DNA from: Amoebidium appalachense
Lineage: Eukaryota; Ichthyosporea
DNA: 64,000 nt
Assembly: GCA_963693365.1 (NCBI GenBank)
Contig: CAVNZM010000016.1
Location: forward strand, 4,650,001 to 4,714,000
Direction of reading: 5' to 3'
Of the stretch, positions 1 through 11,359 are shown piece after piece (position 1 is the first letter of the stretch; every line of letters begins with the position of its first letter). The translations under genes and the position numbers were made by a program. A model generated the notes under the pieces. The model was not told the DNA's origin, did no database searches, and worked only from the letters and a program-made list of their open reading frames with translations.

Positions 1-33
<33 letters not shown>

Positions 34-155
34 GGGGGGGGGGGGGGGGGGAGAGAGAGAGGGAGAAAGAGAGAGAGAAGAGAGAGGGAGAGGGAGAGGG
101 AGAGGGAGAGGGAGAGGGAGGGAGGGAGGGAGGGAGGGAGGGAGAGAAAGAGAGA
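1..155. repeat. Compound (CA)n-(GA)n-(G)n-(GGGA)n microsatellite
   Basis: The window opens in CA dinucleotides, passes to GA, an 18-base G run, GA again and then GGGA/GGGAGA units. One strand is almost pure purine. No coding signal. Confidence 0.95.
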
Positions 156-242
156 CACACACACACACACATGCACATGAATCACTTAACTACGTATACA
201 TACATACACACACACATTCGCGTGCGCATGCACGCGGGCACA

Positions 243-250
243 CATACACA

Positions 251-327
<77 letters not shown>

Positions 328-348
328 AAACACACACACGCACACACA
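243..348. repeat. (CA)n microsatellite
   Basis: Near-perfect CA repeat with a few CAAA interruptions. The open frames over it (Thr-His or Cys-Val repeats) are artefacts of the repeat. Confidence 0.95.
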
Positions 349-465
349 CAACGTGAAGATCTGGCTGCTCACTGGCACGCCTTAACTTGAGGTAAAAGTT
401 AATCCCATGACATGCATGACCTCTTATCTGCGTTTATTCACTGAGTTACTTTGGATTAACGCCAC

Positions 466-635
466 TTTAGAAGGGGGTGGGGAGGTGGGGAGGGTGGGGC
501 CGGGGGGAGGGGAGGGAGGGGAGGGGAGGGGGAGAGGGGGGGGGGGGGGGGGGGGGGGGGTGGCAAAGCAGCTGACTTTACTAATGTTGAACGTTTTCCA
601 ATTGGGACCGGGTAACGATCCCGGGGTGAGAAGGT

Positions 636-666
<31 letters not shown>

Positions 667-734
667 ATTGACAACAAGGAAAACTCGTGGAGTTTATTGC
701 CTGAAGGGAATGGGAAGGGTGGGGGTGGGTGGGT

Positions 735-768
<34 letters not shown>

Positions 769-780
769 TGGGGGGATTTT
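466..780. repeat. G homopolymer tracts with a duplicated intron segment
   Basis: Three long G runs (about 537-560, 638-665, 736-767) separate short unique pieces. The piece at 669-705 is a degenerate copy of 783-821, the segment just before the PP2C acceptor. This is probably intron sequence of the PP2C gene. Confidence 0.8.
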
Positions 781-827
781 GTACTGACAAGATGGGAAAA
801 CGCAGGGAGTTTATTCCCGAGACACAG

Positions 828-980
828 CTGATGGTGCTGATAAGGGACACGGTGAAGGTGCCGCAGATGGTGGCCAAGAGGATATGTCTGGAGGCACTGC
901 AGGAGGGCTCAAATGATAATGTCACGTGTGTGGTGGCGTTCATGGCCCCGGTGACTAATTGCGAGATAGTTCGTGCATGA
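828..980 (+). CDS. Terminal exon of a PP2C-family Ser/Thr phosphatase
   Basis: A 51-codon frame follows an AG acceptor at 826-827 and ends at TGA 978-980. It contains VAKRICLEALQEGSNDNVT, which matches the last conserved motif of metal-dependent PP2C phosphatases (helix, then GS-x-DN-x-T, then a hydrophobic strand). In the family the Asp of this motif helps bind catalytic metal. After the motif come about 17 residues ending VRA, a usual C-terminal length. The Asp-Gly metal motifs of the N-terminal half are absent, so earlier exons must lie left of the window. A possible AATAAA is at 2020-2025, rather far downstream. The family call rests on one motif but that motif is distinctive; the subfamily cannot be given. 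Confidence 0.72.
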   Translation: MMVLIRDTVKVPQMVAKRICLEALQEGSNDNVTCVVAFMAPVTNCEIVRA

Positions 981-1091
981 TAGTTGGTTTTTTTTCTTCG
1001 GGGTTTTTTCACTGAAAAGTTTTTGATTTCCAAAGTTTTTGTTGTGGCTACACGGACCAATGTAATGGCATTAGGGCTTTTTCCCTTTCTT

Positions 1092-1130
<39 letters not shown>

Positions 1131-1260
1131 TACGGGGACTAGTAAAATGGCAATATACTGCGAGGATGGCTCTAGAAACTAATCTCGAGATAGTGCGTGG
1201 ATAGACCTTTTTTATTTGCTACAGTGACTGGAATAATTCTGAGATAGCGTGCGGATAGTC
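951..1260 (+). repeat. Degenerate repeats of the PP2C exon end
   Basis: The exon end (GTGACTAAT...GAGATAGTTCGTG, 951-975) recurs in weaker form at 1175-1207 and 1224-1260, with a T-run at 1097-1127 between. These look like old tandem copies in the 3' flank. They hold no open frame. Confidence 0.5.
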
Positions 1261-1557
1261 TCTCTCTCTCTCTCTTTTTTTTTTTTTTTGCCTTGCTCCA
1301 ATGTCTAATATAATTGCAGATACGTGCTTAGATAACCCCCCCCAACCCTCCTTTTTTATTTTGGGGAGGCGGGGGGGAAGGGGGGGGGGGGGGGGGGGGG
1401 GGGGGTTTCGGCGACTAATCGAAAATGACGCAATAGTGCAGTATCTTTTGGTTTTCAGTGGCAGTACCGGGTTTGGGGGGAGCAGAGCGGTTGCGGGGGG
1501 GTGGTGGGGGGGGGGGGGGGGAGGGGGGGGGGAGGGGATAGGTTCGAATCTTGGGGA

Positions 1558-1596
<39 letters not shown>

Positions 1597-2124
1597 GGGG
1601 GGGAGAATAGGTTCGAATGTGCGTGTCTCACACGATGATCGATTGTTGCTGTTAGAAACACATCCACAGCTGGCTGTGTGAAGTGTCATCAGTGCAGATG
1701 GACTTGTGTATATGGCAAATTTGTTTTTCGTATCGGTGTTTTGCAAATAATGATCCCATGTATGCAAACTTTGTTAAGTTTGCAAATTTAATGTGTTGCA
1801 ATTACTTGTACAGATTTGACTGTGAAGAATATATATATCGATTGTATAAAGTAACTTTTTGAGATTGAAACAATTACATAAAGAGTGTCACAGTGATCTG
1901 GTTTGCTGGAAAATTTTAAACGGCGGTGATGATTGCACGGTTCATTTTAAAAGATTATGATGTAGATTCTGCCCAAAGATGCTTTTGCACAGTGTCCTGA
2001 CGGCGTGACGTGATCCCCGAATAAACACATCGTTCCGGTGTAAGCGCTAGGCACTTCTTTTCAACATAATACATCCTGGGTGCCAATGCGGAATTTCAAG
2101 GACTGCGGGAGACTGCGGCGGCTT

Positions 2125-2155
<31 letters not shown>

Positions 2156-2610
2156 GGCACTTTCAAATTTGTTCCTGTAGGAACCGAAGGACCTTAACCT
2201 GTTCATACCGGGAAATTTCCCTAGATAGTCACTTGAGAAACACAGAAACATATACAAACGTATGTAGATAACTTAAAGACACACGCGTGTCGATATTTAC
2301 AATTTATTTGAGCTTTTTCTATCGATTTTGAGCTGTAATAGAGTGGTTTAGAGCTGTTTATAAGCTGGCCGGCTGCCGGCCAAATCAAGTAGTGTCGGCC
2401 CGAAGAGATAAAGCGCACCTCATTGGACAATACATGGCGACTAAAAATCAGGGGAGATCGATGCGATCCCCGAGCTACATAAAGGCCGTCAGGCCCATAG
2501 CCTAGAGTCTGACGGCAGCCCCCCTTTTAGAATTCAGACACACAGGGTTAAATAAACGATAATGTTTTCATTTGGTGATAAGTTATCAACTACTGACATT
2601 GTGTCAGGTT
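1261..2610. other. Intergenic, G and T tracts, no gene recognised
   Basis: Holds CT, T and G runs (about 1380-1406, 1503-1535, 1561-1605, 2137-2157). At 1541 and 1610 the string ataggttcgaat recurs beside two G-rich blocks, showing another small local duplication. From 1680 to 2130 the sequence is ordinary AT-rich DNA with no convincing frame. Confidence 0.6.
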
Positions 2611-2679
2611 TTTGGCGGTGTATGTTAACTATCTCCCTATACCTAGGGGCTTTCGTCGTACACTGTCAGGCTTATCTCG

Positions 2680-2784
2680 CCGCGGGAGGAAGTCACTACA
2701 GGTGGTTGTTTTTTTAGGGGTGACACTCGGTCTTTCTGGGTGTACATGTGTGTTCGTGTGTCTGTACAGTGTGTGTGTATGTGT

Positions 2785-2815
<31 letters not shown>

Positions 2816-3066
2816 AGAGGGGAGGGGGGGGGGGCGGGGGGGAGAGGTCTGGGGGGAAGGCAGGGGCGGGGGGGGGGGGGGGGGAGGGAGGCCTGGGGGG
2901 AAGACAGGGGGGGGGGGGGGGGGGGGGGGGGAAGCTCAGGAGGGGGACCGTCGAGACGAGTACTAGGGGGTGGTTGTTTTTTGGGGTGTCACTGACACTC
3001 CTGAGTCTGTGTGTAGGTATTTTTGAGTGGGTGTTTTTGAGTGGGTGTGCGTGCGTGCGCGTGTGT

Positions 3067-3097
<31 letters not shown>

Positions 3098-3540
3098 GGG
3101 GGGGGAGATGGAGGACTCTGAGGCGAGTAGTGGGTCTGAGCGGTTGATTTTGCCGTCAGTGACACCTTGTCCGAGCCGTGTGTGTGTGTTTGTGTGTGTG
3201 GGTTGGGGTGGGAGGGGGGAAGGGGGGAGGGGGGCACGAGGGGGGGGGGGGGGGGGGGGGGGGACTCCGAGACGGTTACGGTAGTAGGTGGTGGTCAGTT
3301 GAGGTGTCACTACTAAGTCTGTGTGTGGGTGTGGGTGTGTGTGGGTGTGTGGGGGGAAAGGGGGAGGAGGGGGGGGAAGGAGGGGGGTTGGGGGGGAAGG
3401 GGCCGGAGGGGAGGAGGGGGGAGGGGGGTCAGGGGCCGGAGGGGGGAGGGGGAGGGGGAGGAGCCTCCCCGAGACGGGTACTAGTGTGTGGGTGGGGGGG
3501 GGGGGGGGGGGGGGAGGGGGAGGGGGAGGGGGGCAGCTTG
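2680..3540 (+). repeat. G-rich degenerate tandem repeat, about 200-250 bp unit
   Basis: Related blocks start near 2698, 2954, 3112, 3270 and 3471. Each carries a core like gacgagtactagggggtgg, then a TGTCACT stretch, then (GT)n running into a G homopolymer. The frames across it are glycine-rich artefacts. The G runs give many potential G-quadruplexes on the + strand. Confidence 0.75.
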
Positions 3541-4596
3541 ACAATGCCATGCCTTAATAACAAGTTATGGAGGACAATTTTACTAAAACTTTGAGATCAT
3601 CTTGGCAAGCCTTAGGTCCGTTTTCGTGCATATACAGTCATTGCGGCCCTACAAACAAATCGAACCCAGTTTAATATGATACACATGGTCACGGTAAAGA
3701 ACACTATGGACATGGAAATCCGAACCAGTCCTAAAATATCATTAACAAACATACAAACGTATCTCAAGAACTTTCATAACAGCAGAAGTAACTTGAATAA
3801 TATTATGGTAATCCACCTATTTTCAGCATCACCACAACTACTCCACACTTGAACACTTATCTGACAACTACTTCACCAAACCGATCACCAAGCATTCTTA
3901 CCACACACAAACCTCACCTGTTCTGAATCAGGCGTCTACGCATCAAAAACGGGAAACATCAACTATTTTCACCGGCCAAATACAATAATAAAAACACGAA
4001 CACATAACTTACTTATAGGCAATGCTGGTACTAGTAGTTATTGCAACTTCACACCACACCCTAGCATTCCCGGGCCACCACAGCATGCTAGCTTACACAC
4101 ATTTTGGTTGAAAAACTTGAGGAGCGGAATTAACGGAGGTCGGGGGATCTAGACTTGCTAACAGCGGTAATATAATATAAACGGACTGAACTGAATTAAT
4201 AAATACGAATATAAAATACACAGTTCGGCAAGCGGCAATAACAACAAAACACAGAAGAGATGGTCATATTATGGTCTGACCCCGGGCAAATGGATGAAAA
4301 TGAAATGCTCTCGTGTCATTGAATAAAAGTGTATAATAACTTCGGCAATAAGATGATAACTTAAACTTTGAACACGGATAGTGAGGCCATAAATGCAAAA
4401 ATGATATCAAATGCCAGAAAAAATTGATCCATATAACTGACGCCCCGGGCATGCCGCTACTATGGCATACGCTTTTAGGCTACATAAACGGAATGGGAAG
4501 ACCCAAACATAATACTAATAATACCACATATTACCACACACATATCACACAGACCGATAACGAGATTTTCGTTACCTTGAATGCCGATGCATCGTA
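3541..4596. other. Intergenic, nothing recognised
   Basis: AT-rich unique sequence without microsatellites. It lies 3' of the 912-codon frame, so part of it may be that gene's 3' UTR. I see no second exon with good splice sites. Confidence 0.5.
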
Positions 4597-7335
4597 TTAC
4601 TGTCCCGGGTATGTTGTCGCTTTCAGCGTACTTGCTGCTGGCAGTCCCAACTTTTTCGCATACGCAATTAAACGGACGGCCCAAAATCGCACGATCTCAT
4701 CAATTGTAACGTCGTGGTAATCACACCCCTTCCTCTCGACGGGGAGCAATCCCAAAAGCTTCTGTATGCACCCGAGATGTGTCGACCATGAATAGTTGTG
4801 CACCGGATCAGCGAAATCCGACGTTCGTTCGATACCGACCGCCACCCGCATAAGAACCGATACGTCCCCGCGAGCTTTACACACGCTGGCAAAGGAATTT
4901 TTGACTTCCTCCACCAATCCCGCCGACGTCGCCACCGTCAGGTCTGGAAGTTTCAGTTCCATTAAATCCATCTCAACAACCCCTTGCCCAGCCGGCCTTA
5001 GACCCCCCCGAATTTTCCCATTTTGCGAGAGGATCATTGTAGACTGCTGCAGATTAGAACCCCCCCCACTTGACCCGTCGCTCACCCCACCGCTCGCCGC
5101 GTCGTTTCCCGAGCTTTTGCGTGAACCATGCCCACGCAACTTCGTGCGCGTTTTTTCGGATCGTTGAGATTTCATATTCTTTCCCCCGGGTGGTCCAGAA
5201 ATAGCTGTCAAAGAAGGAGGTAACCCAGCGTTATCTTCCGACCCCTCCGAGCCCCCCCCATGTCCCAGATTGCTATTAATATTCCCGTCGTCGCCTGCCA
5301 TTTCTCCCTCCGTTACATTATCCATCTCCCTCTCCTTTACCCGTCGTTTAAAGTATTCCGCGTAGCTCGCACGGCGCCTCTCCCGGTCGATCGCGACGTC
5401 CGTCGTGGATTTTCGCCTACCAACCGTATAATCATCGCATGATAATTCGTATGGATCGGACAGCGTTTGGTGCCTTGGAGGTAGAGAAATCCTTCCCCCG
5501 TGGCCTGTATTGGTCAGAAAGCGGGCTGCAGGGCTTGAATTCTCCTCGTGGCGCGGGCGGTCTGGGCCGAGATTATGGGGAGACCGTTCACTTGATGGGT
5601 GCTGTGTAAGCTGGTGGGCCGCCCTAAATGGATGCAAAAGGCTCACAGCCGACAATGTGCGCTTTAGCCCTGGCCCTTGGCCCTGTTCCTCCGGTGGCGG
5701 GCCGTCTACTACCCACGTGCACGGGCCATCCCACGGGCCACGGGGTGACCCACGATTCGGGCCGGCAGTGACGACACGCCGCACGGCCCGATCAGTCCAC
5801 TGGCCGAGATGATCTCCATACTGCCAATCAGAGTCGCAATTATCATCTCGATAGTCTTGGTTGCCTGCGGAGTGTGGGCGCGGGCGCTGTAGGTCCAGAG
5901 GGCCATACGTTGACTGAATATGGTCAGCGATGCCGTCTCGCCGTGACGGGTACCTGTGTTTTCGGTCGATCGGAGCAAAAATGGGGTCCCATTCGCCACC
6001 GGGTTCTATGTGACCCGTGGAAGAAGAGCGGATTAACGGAACTTCATCACCTTTACCGTGATCATCATGATATCTGACGGTGGGTACCCTTCCCGGGCGG
6101 GTTTGCCAGGATGGGGGCTCTGTGCCATGGGCGCTGTAAGCGGCGTTGTGTCGTCTCGGGTCGGGTCGGCCCGGATCCGCTGCCCACGGGTCACGGCTCA
6201 CTTGATAATCTATGGACGGTGGGCCAAACCTGCCGTCAACACCATGCTGATGATGCCCGTTATCCGGCCCGGGCGAAGGATCGCCGGGTCGGGTCAGTTT
6301 GACCCCAAGCCGAAAATTACGGTTGTCATGAACCATATGCCGCCTTCCTTCGTACCGCGGTGAATAAGACTGTTGTTCACTGTTTCCTCGCCCGGTGACC
6401 TCCGCTGGGTGCCGGTGGACCGGGCCGTAATGCCTATGGGCTGGGTCACCGTATTGCGGGTCAGCGATCAGGTCGACCCGGAAATCATATGGTGCTGCAT
6501 GTTGACCGTGTGGCTGGCCCCCCCTCGGACCAATACCCCCATGGTTTGATGGGGGATTTACGAGCTGCCGCGATCCGATTTCATGCTGAGTAGCACCCGG
6601 TGCATGTGGATGATTTGTGGCGGACATGGGGTGCCGAGGCGAATATTCACGTGAATTTTCAGCCGCCGGAACAGATCTCCCAGTGACCCATGGGTTCAAG
6701 TCGGAAATTCGACCCCATAAACCCGTCCGTGGTAGTGACGCCGCCGAATTGAGATTGGTCACGTGTGCCTGTGGCAAACCAGGGCCACGTATAATCTCGT
6801 GAGAGTCGGTTCGTTGTCTTTTCAACGTTGGTGCGTATTGCTCTGAGTCTCCATGCGCTGGTATTCGTGCCATGGTTGGACGGCTTTCGCGAACATCATA
6901 CCCGCCAAGCTCTCCGGGGATAAAAGCGTGCTGGGAAAGGATACCCCGAACTTGCGGGTGTAGGGTAAAACCCCCATTCAACCCTGTACTCGGTTCACCG
7001 GTGCGCAGACCCTCGGTGGCGGCCGAATTCGACAACTGGCGCCAACTTTGACGGTGTAAAAACCCCGCTGTCGCAGGCTCTAGGGGTATGTCGACAAAAC
7101 GCAACCCCTGATCTCGGGGCCGATCGCTTCGGCCGATGGGCGGTAAATGCGGATTTCGACGGTCCGGTAATGAACCCCTGCCACACGCTGACGAATTTAC
7201 AGCTGGGTCGCACACACGCGATGCCTCTGATTGGTTGGTTGCTTTAACCGCTGGTGGCGGTTGGTCCGTTAAAATTTGGCGTGTGGTTGCAGGCGGATAT
7301 TGCTCCGGGCTCATCTTCCCATGCCGCCCGTGCAT
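4597..7335 (-). CDS. Unknown 912-residue, largely disordered protein
   Basis: An uninterrupted 2.7-kb frame in DNA where other long frames are repeat artefacts, so it is very likely coding. Residues 1 to about 790 are rich in Pro, Gly, Arg, His, Ser and Asp, with no repeat and no globular motif I know. There is a charged Arg/Glu stretch (RERRRASYAEYFKRRVKERE) near residues 660-680 and a basic, Ser/Gly-rich stretch after it. The last 120 residues look folded, with alternating hydrophobics (around GCIQKLLGLLPVERKG and IVRFWAVRLIAYAKKL). Start: ATG at 7333-7335, with MSPEQ seven codons on as an alternative. The end could be the TAA at 4597 or a GTAATA donor just before it. No transposase, polymerase, zinc knuckle or kinase motif was seen; a structural gag-like protein of a retroelement or a host regulatory protein are both possible. 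Confidence 0.6.
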   Translation of the reverse strand: MHGRHGKMSPEQYPPATTRQILTDQPPPAVKATNQSEASRVCDPAVNSSACGRGSLPDRRNPHLPPIGRSDRPRDQGLRFVDIPLEPATAGFLHRQSWRQLSNSAATEGLRTGEPSTGLNGGFTLHPQVRGILSQHAFIPGELGGYDVRESRPTMARIPAHGDSEQYAPTLKRQRTDSHEIIRGPGLPQAHVTNLNSAASLPRTGLWGRISDLNPWVTGRSVPAAENSREYSPRHPMSATNHPHAPGATQHEIGSRQLVNPPSNHGGIGPRGGQPHGQHAAPYDFRVDLIADPQYGDPAHRHYGPVHRHPAEVTGRGNSEQQSYSPRYEGRRHMVHDNRNFRLGVKLTRPGDPSPGPDNGHHQHGVDGRFGPPSIDYQVSRDPWAADPGRPDPRRHNAAYSAHGTEPPSWQTRPGRVPTVRYHDDHGKGDEVPLIRSSSTGHIEPGGEWDPIFAPIDRKHRYPSRRDGIADHIQSTYGPLDLQRPRPHSAGNQDYRDDNCDSDWQYGDHLGQWTDRAVRRVVTAGPNRGSPRGPWDGPCTWVVDGPPPEEQGQGPGLKRTLSAVSLLHPFRAAHQLTQHPSSERSPHNLGPDRPRHEENSSPAARFLTNTGHGGRISLPPRHQTLSDPYELSCDDYTVGRRKSTTDVAIDRERRRASYAEYFKRRVKEREMDNVTEGEMAGDDGNINSNLGHGGGSEGSEDNAGLPPSLTAISGPPGGKNMKSQRSEKTRTKLRGHGSRKSSGNDAASGGVSDGSSGGGSNLQQSTMILSQNGKIRGGLRPAGQGVVEMDLMELKLPDLTVATSAGLVEEVKNSFASVCKARGDVSVLMRVAVGIERTSDFADPVHNYSWSTHLGCIQKLLGLLPVERKGCDYHDVTIDEIVRFWAVRLIAYAKKLGLPAASTLKATTYPGQ

Positions 7336-7339
7336 ATGA

Positions 7340-8044
<705 letters not shown>

Positions 8045-8087
8045 ACATGCACGGTGTGCGTGTGCATGTTCTCGTGTTGTGTGTGTG

Positions 8088-8250
8088 TGTGTGTGGGGGG
8101 GGGGGGGAGGGGGGGGAGGGGTTCATGCGCTATAAAGTGCAAACTACACATAAACAGCATCCAACATGATGCAGTCTGCCAGAGTGCAAACCACACATTA
8201 TAGTATGGCATTATAAGCAGAGCCCATCCTCCGGGGAGGTGGGGAGGGGA
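8088..8250 (-). mobile_element. SINE-like dispersed repeat, degenerate copy
   Basis: On the + strand it reads (GT)n, G run, then a degenerate gcgctataaagtgcaaactacac core and ends with ataagcagagcccatcctc. The same order recurs at 13387, 47731 and 60474. The element is read as minus-sense because its tRNA-like box is in that sense in fuller copies. Confidence 0.6.
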
Positions 8251-8337
8251 AGGGGGGGGGGGGGGGGGGGAGGGGGGAGGGGGGGGGGAGGGGTTAGAGG
8301 ATGCAGAAAACGGGTAAAGCCACAGTCACAATCACTA

Positions 8338-9027
8338 TGGGGTAGCAAGACACAAAATAGCGGTCTACGACTTTTTTAGCTAGTTCCTATTGGTCAACAG
8401 CATAGCAGGCCAGTCATGGTGCTGTTTCAGCCAATCGTTACAAATTGCGCATTCCAAAACTTTGCGGCAACCACGCACCGTTGAAAACAACACACAGTGA
8501 CTGGAAACTAACTCGATAAAACGAACAAAACTTTGAAACGAGAAGGAAAAGCAGGAAAGAAAAGATCCATTTTTTTCCCCCTCTTCAGCCTGTCGTCTAA
8601 TGTTTCTTCCCTTTTTCGCTTTCTTCTCTCTTTCAAGTAATCACGGTCTCGTGCTCGCTTTCTGGACCTCGGACTGAGGTTGCTCAGGTCGCCAAGTGCA
8701 CTCCCGTAGGAGCACTTGGACGACATTGCGCGTATACGTGCTCCTCAGCTAAAATTGCAAATGAGACAGTGAACAGGAAACAGAAAAACAGGAATAGGAA
8801 AACAATGAAGTCCGCTAAATCCAAATGAAAACTCATAAACCGAAACGGGCCGTATAGACACTGGCTGACTTGTGTTGTGGCCTGCAGGCTGGGACGTGAT
8901 ATCACGAAATTTCCCGCCAAAAAGAAAGGACGCAAAAGATTTAGATTGGCTCGTAAGCTTTCGATTTTGACCAATCAGATATCTCTAAAACGGTCGCTTC
9001 CACCGTTATTTGTGTCTTGCTACCCCA
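8338..9027. mobile_element. Non-autonomous TIR DNA element with TA flanks
   Basis: The ends are inverted repeats: TGGGGTAGCAAGACACAAA at 8338-8356 matches the reverse complement ending at 9027, and similarity runs for about 26 bp with two differences. The element is flanked by TA on both sides (8336-8337 and 9028-9029), the duplication expected of Tc1/mariner-type insertion, though 2 bp can arise by chance. It is 690 bp long and carries no transposase. The 3' half has ATTGG/CCAAT-type boxes near 8944-8974. Confidence 0.75.
8508..8726 (-). CDS. Small basic open frame inside a TIR element
   Basis: A 72-codon frame starting MSSKCSYGSALGDLSNLS, followed by a strongly basic stretch (SRKRARDRDYLKERRKRK). 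It lies wholly inside the 8338-9027 element, whose CCAAT-like boxes sit upstream. The composition is unlike the repeat-driven frames nearby. It could be a captured first exon, a remnant of a transposon protein, or chance. No family recognised. Confidence 0.3.
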   Translation of the reverse strand: MSSKCSYGSALGDLSNLSPRSRKRARDRDYLKERRKRKREETLDDRLKRGKKMDLFFPAFPSRFKVLFVLSS

Positions 9028-9196
9028 TATTAACTTTACGATAAGCAACACTGCCAGTGCAGCATATGCCGGATACATTTATTCCGATCATTCAATCATT
9101 ATGCCCGAGTATGCGACGCCAGCAACAGGTGTCATGTACTATGCAACAAAAGCAACCTGTGACCCGACGGCGTGTGCCATACTTTTTTATTTTTTG

Positions 9197-9316
9197 GAGG
9201 GGGGGGGGGGGGGGAGGGGGGGGGGGGGCGGGGGGGCAGTCATCAATAATCAAATCAGATGAGTTTCGATCTTTCAGGGAGAGGGCCACTCGGGGAGAAG
9301 GGGGGGGAGGGGGTGG

Positions 9317-9404
<88 letters not shown>

Positions 9405-9434
9405 ATGTGGGGGGGGGGGGGGGGGGGGGGGGGG
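9197..9434. repeat. G tracts and (GT)n microsatellite
   Basis: G-rich block 9197-9237, short unique piece 9238-9298, then (GT)n at about 9320-9404 and a G run to 9434. Confidence 0.95.
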
Positions 9435-9550
9435 CTCATGCGCGTTACAGAGTACGAAATGCTGAGTCACGAGGAAAAACAAAATGCCGCCTGCAAAGCA
9501 TCGCGGCACGGAGTATGTCGCTGAATTCAATAGCATAAGCAGAGGGGCTC
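9435..9550 (-). mobile_element. SINE-like dispersed repeat, degenerate copy
   Basis: Begins directly after (GT)n and a G run with catgcgcgttacagagtacg, the start seen in the other copies, and ends near ataagcagaggg. The middle has diverged. Confidence 0.55.
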
Positions 9551-9638
9551 GGAGTGGGCAGGGTAGGGTGGGGGGATTCGGAGGAAAGCGTATGTGTTAT
9601 AGTTTGCATTAGATAGCCGGACTGACTATTAGAGTTGT

Positions 9639-9846
<208 letters not shown>

Positions 9847-9849
9847 GGG

Positions 9850-9935
9850 TAATAATGCATTACAGAGTACGAAGTACACAGTGTCAGTCAGTGGCAGCCA
9901 ACACAATATGCAGATGCCTGAGCATACACAAACTT
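9850..9935 (-). mobile_element. SINE-like dispersed repeat, partial copy
   Basis: Reads taatgcattacagagtacg then aagtacac, matching the G-tract-proximal end of the family, followed by a degenerate middle. Confidence 0.6.
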
Positions 9936-10035
9936 TAAGAGCATGTTACTGGCCCCATCGCAAGCAGAGAAAAGGGGGGAAGGGGGGGGAGGACTGGGGG
10001 GCCGACGGGGGGGTTGCCGAATGCCCTAGTGTCCA

Positions 10036-10090
10036 GTAGTAGTAGTACTAGTAGCAGTAGTAGTGGTAGTAGTAGTAGAGAAAGAGAGAG

Positions 10091-10148
<58 letters not shown>

Positions 10149-10149
10149 G

Positions 10150-10180
<31 letters not shown>

Positions 10181-10300
10181 AGAGGGGGGGGGGGGGGGGA
10201 GAGAGAGAGAGAGAGAGAGTGTGTGTGTGTGTGTCTTTATGTGCTTGTGTGAGTGAGTGAGTGAGGGTGTGTGTGTGTGTGCGTGTGTGTGTGTGTGCTG
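10036..10300. repeat. AGT/GTAGTA, (GA)n and (GT)n tracts
   Basis: A short AGT trinucleotide repeat, long GA repeats broken by G runs (10079-10219), then GT. No coding content. Confidence 0.9.
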
Positions 10301-10496
10301 TGCCAGCCTAAGGGGACGTGTATGTGCAAGAGCACAAGGTTTCAACCACGCAAGGTAAACTTTGTGTGTTGGTGCATTGATACTGTCACAGTGTCACGGT
10401 GTGCAGTGCAGGTCTAACAAGCGGTGACAGCCGAGTCACCACAGTGTCTGATACATCGTATGTGCAAGTCTTTGTATTTCATTTTGAACTCAGTTA

Positions 10497-10914
10497 CCGG
10501 GAGGGGTCACCCGCAACCGGTAAATATATATATAAATATATGTAAATATATGTGAGTATATATATATATATTGATTTTGACTATATGGAAATATCGGATA
10601 TAGGTAATGTTAATATAGTATAAATGGGTACATAAAAACATACATATATAACATTATGAAGCTCTGCAACGGAAAAGTTGCAGCAGGCTCGTGATCGAGA
10701 ATGGCACAGCCTGTGCCACACACGTTCAATATCGGACCAACTTGGCAAACATCGCTGAGTCTGCCATGATATGATCCGTATCGTGTGTTGTGGTCTGAGA
10801 GTGGCACAGCCTGTGCCACTCTTGATGACTGTTATATGCAACTCACCCAGTATGCCCCAACGATATACGAGATGATATCGGGCTATGATAAATATATAAA
10901 TGTATATAAATATA

Positions 10915-10957
<43 letters not shown>

Positions 10958-11058
10958 TGTGTGTGTGTGTGTGTGTAAATATATATGAAATATATAAAAA
11001 TACATATAAATATATGTTAATATTTAAATATATACCGGTTGCGGGCGACCCCTCCGGG
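10497..11058. mobile_element. TIR element with an AT-rich interior
   Basis: The left end CCGGGAGGGGTCACCCGCAA and the reverse complement of the right end (from 11058) agree at 24 of 26 positions, and both continue into TA-rich sequence. Length is 562 bp, with no transposase frame. I see no clear target-site duplication, so it could also be an inverted duplication. The interior holds a (TA)n tract (10918-10952) and two copies of a perfect palindrome 100 bp apart. Confidence 0.6.
10702..10819. repeat. Duplicated palindrome TGGCACAGCCTGTGCCA
   Basis: A 17-base inverted repeat with 8-base arms occurs at 10702-10718 and again at 10802-10818, exactly 100 bases apart. It looks like a paired binding site or hairpin inside the TIR element. 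Confidence 0.7.
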
Positions 11059-11359
11059 TGCACTGCTCAGAGTTCAAGTAGTGTGAGTGCAAGGCGTACT
11101 AATGCAATAGTGGCGGCATGCATGGCCCCAGGGAGGCTTCAGAAATGATATGTGAAGCCTGATATAATATGGTATTTGGCGTGTTGCATGATGGCCGGGG
11201 TCAGTGTGCCAACGAAATTAAGTGTGAAAAGAATGATCAATAACACAGCACACCGTCATTGGGCTGATACAATATTGTGTTCGTGTATGCCCATGTGCAA
11301 ACACAGCTGGTGTGCGGGGTGGACACATGCTTTGTGTCCCTCGGGCCAGAATAAAGAGG

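Noticed and set aside
1541-1620. Two ggttcgaat words resembling tRNA B boxes
   Set aside because: No A box or cloverleaf partner lies at the right distance, and the words are parts of a local G-rich duplication.
2740-3600. Glycine-rich structural protein genes
   Set aside because: The frames are G-run translations, open in several frames, inside a degenerate tandem repeat.
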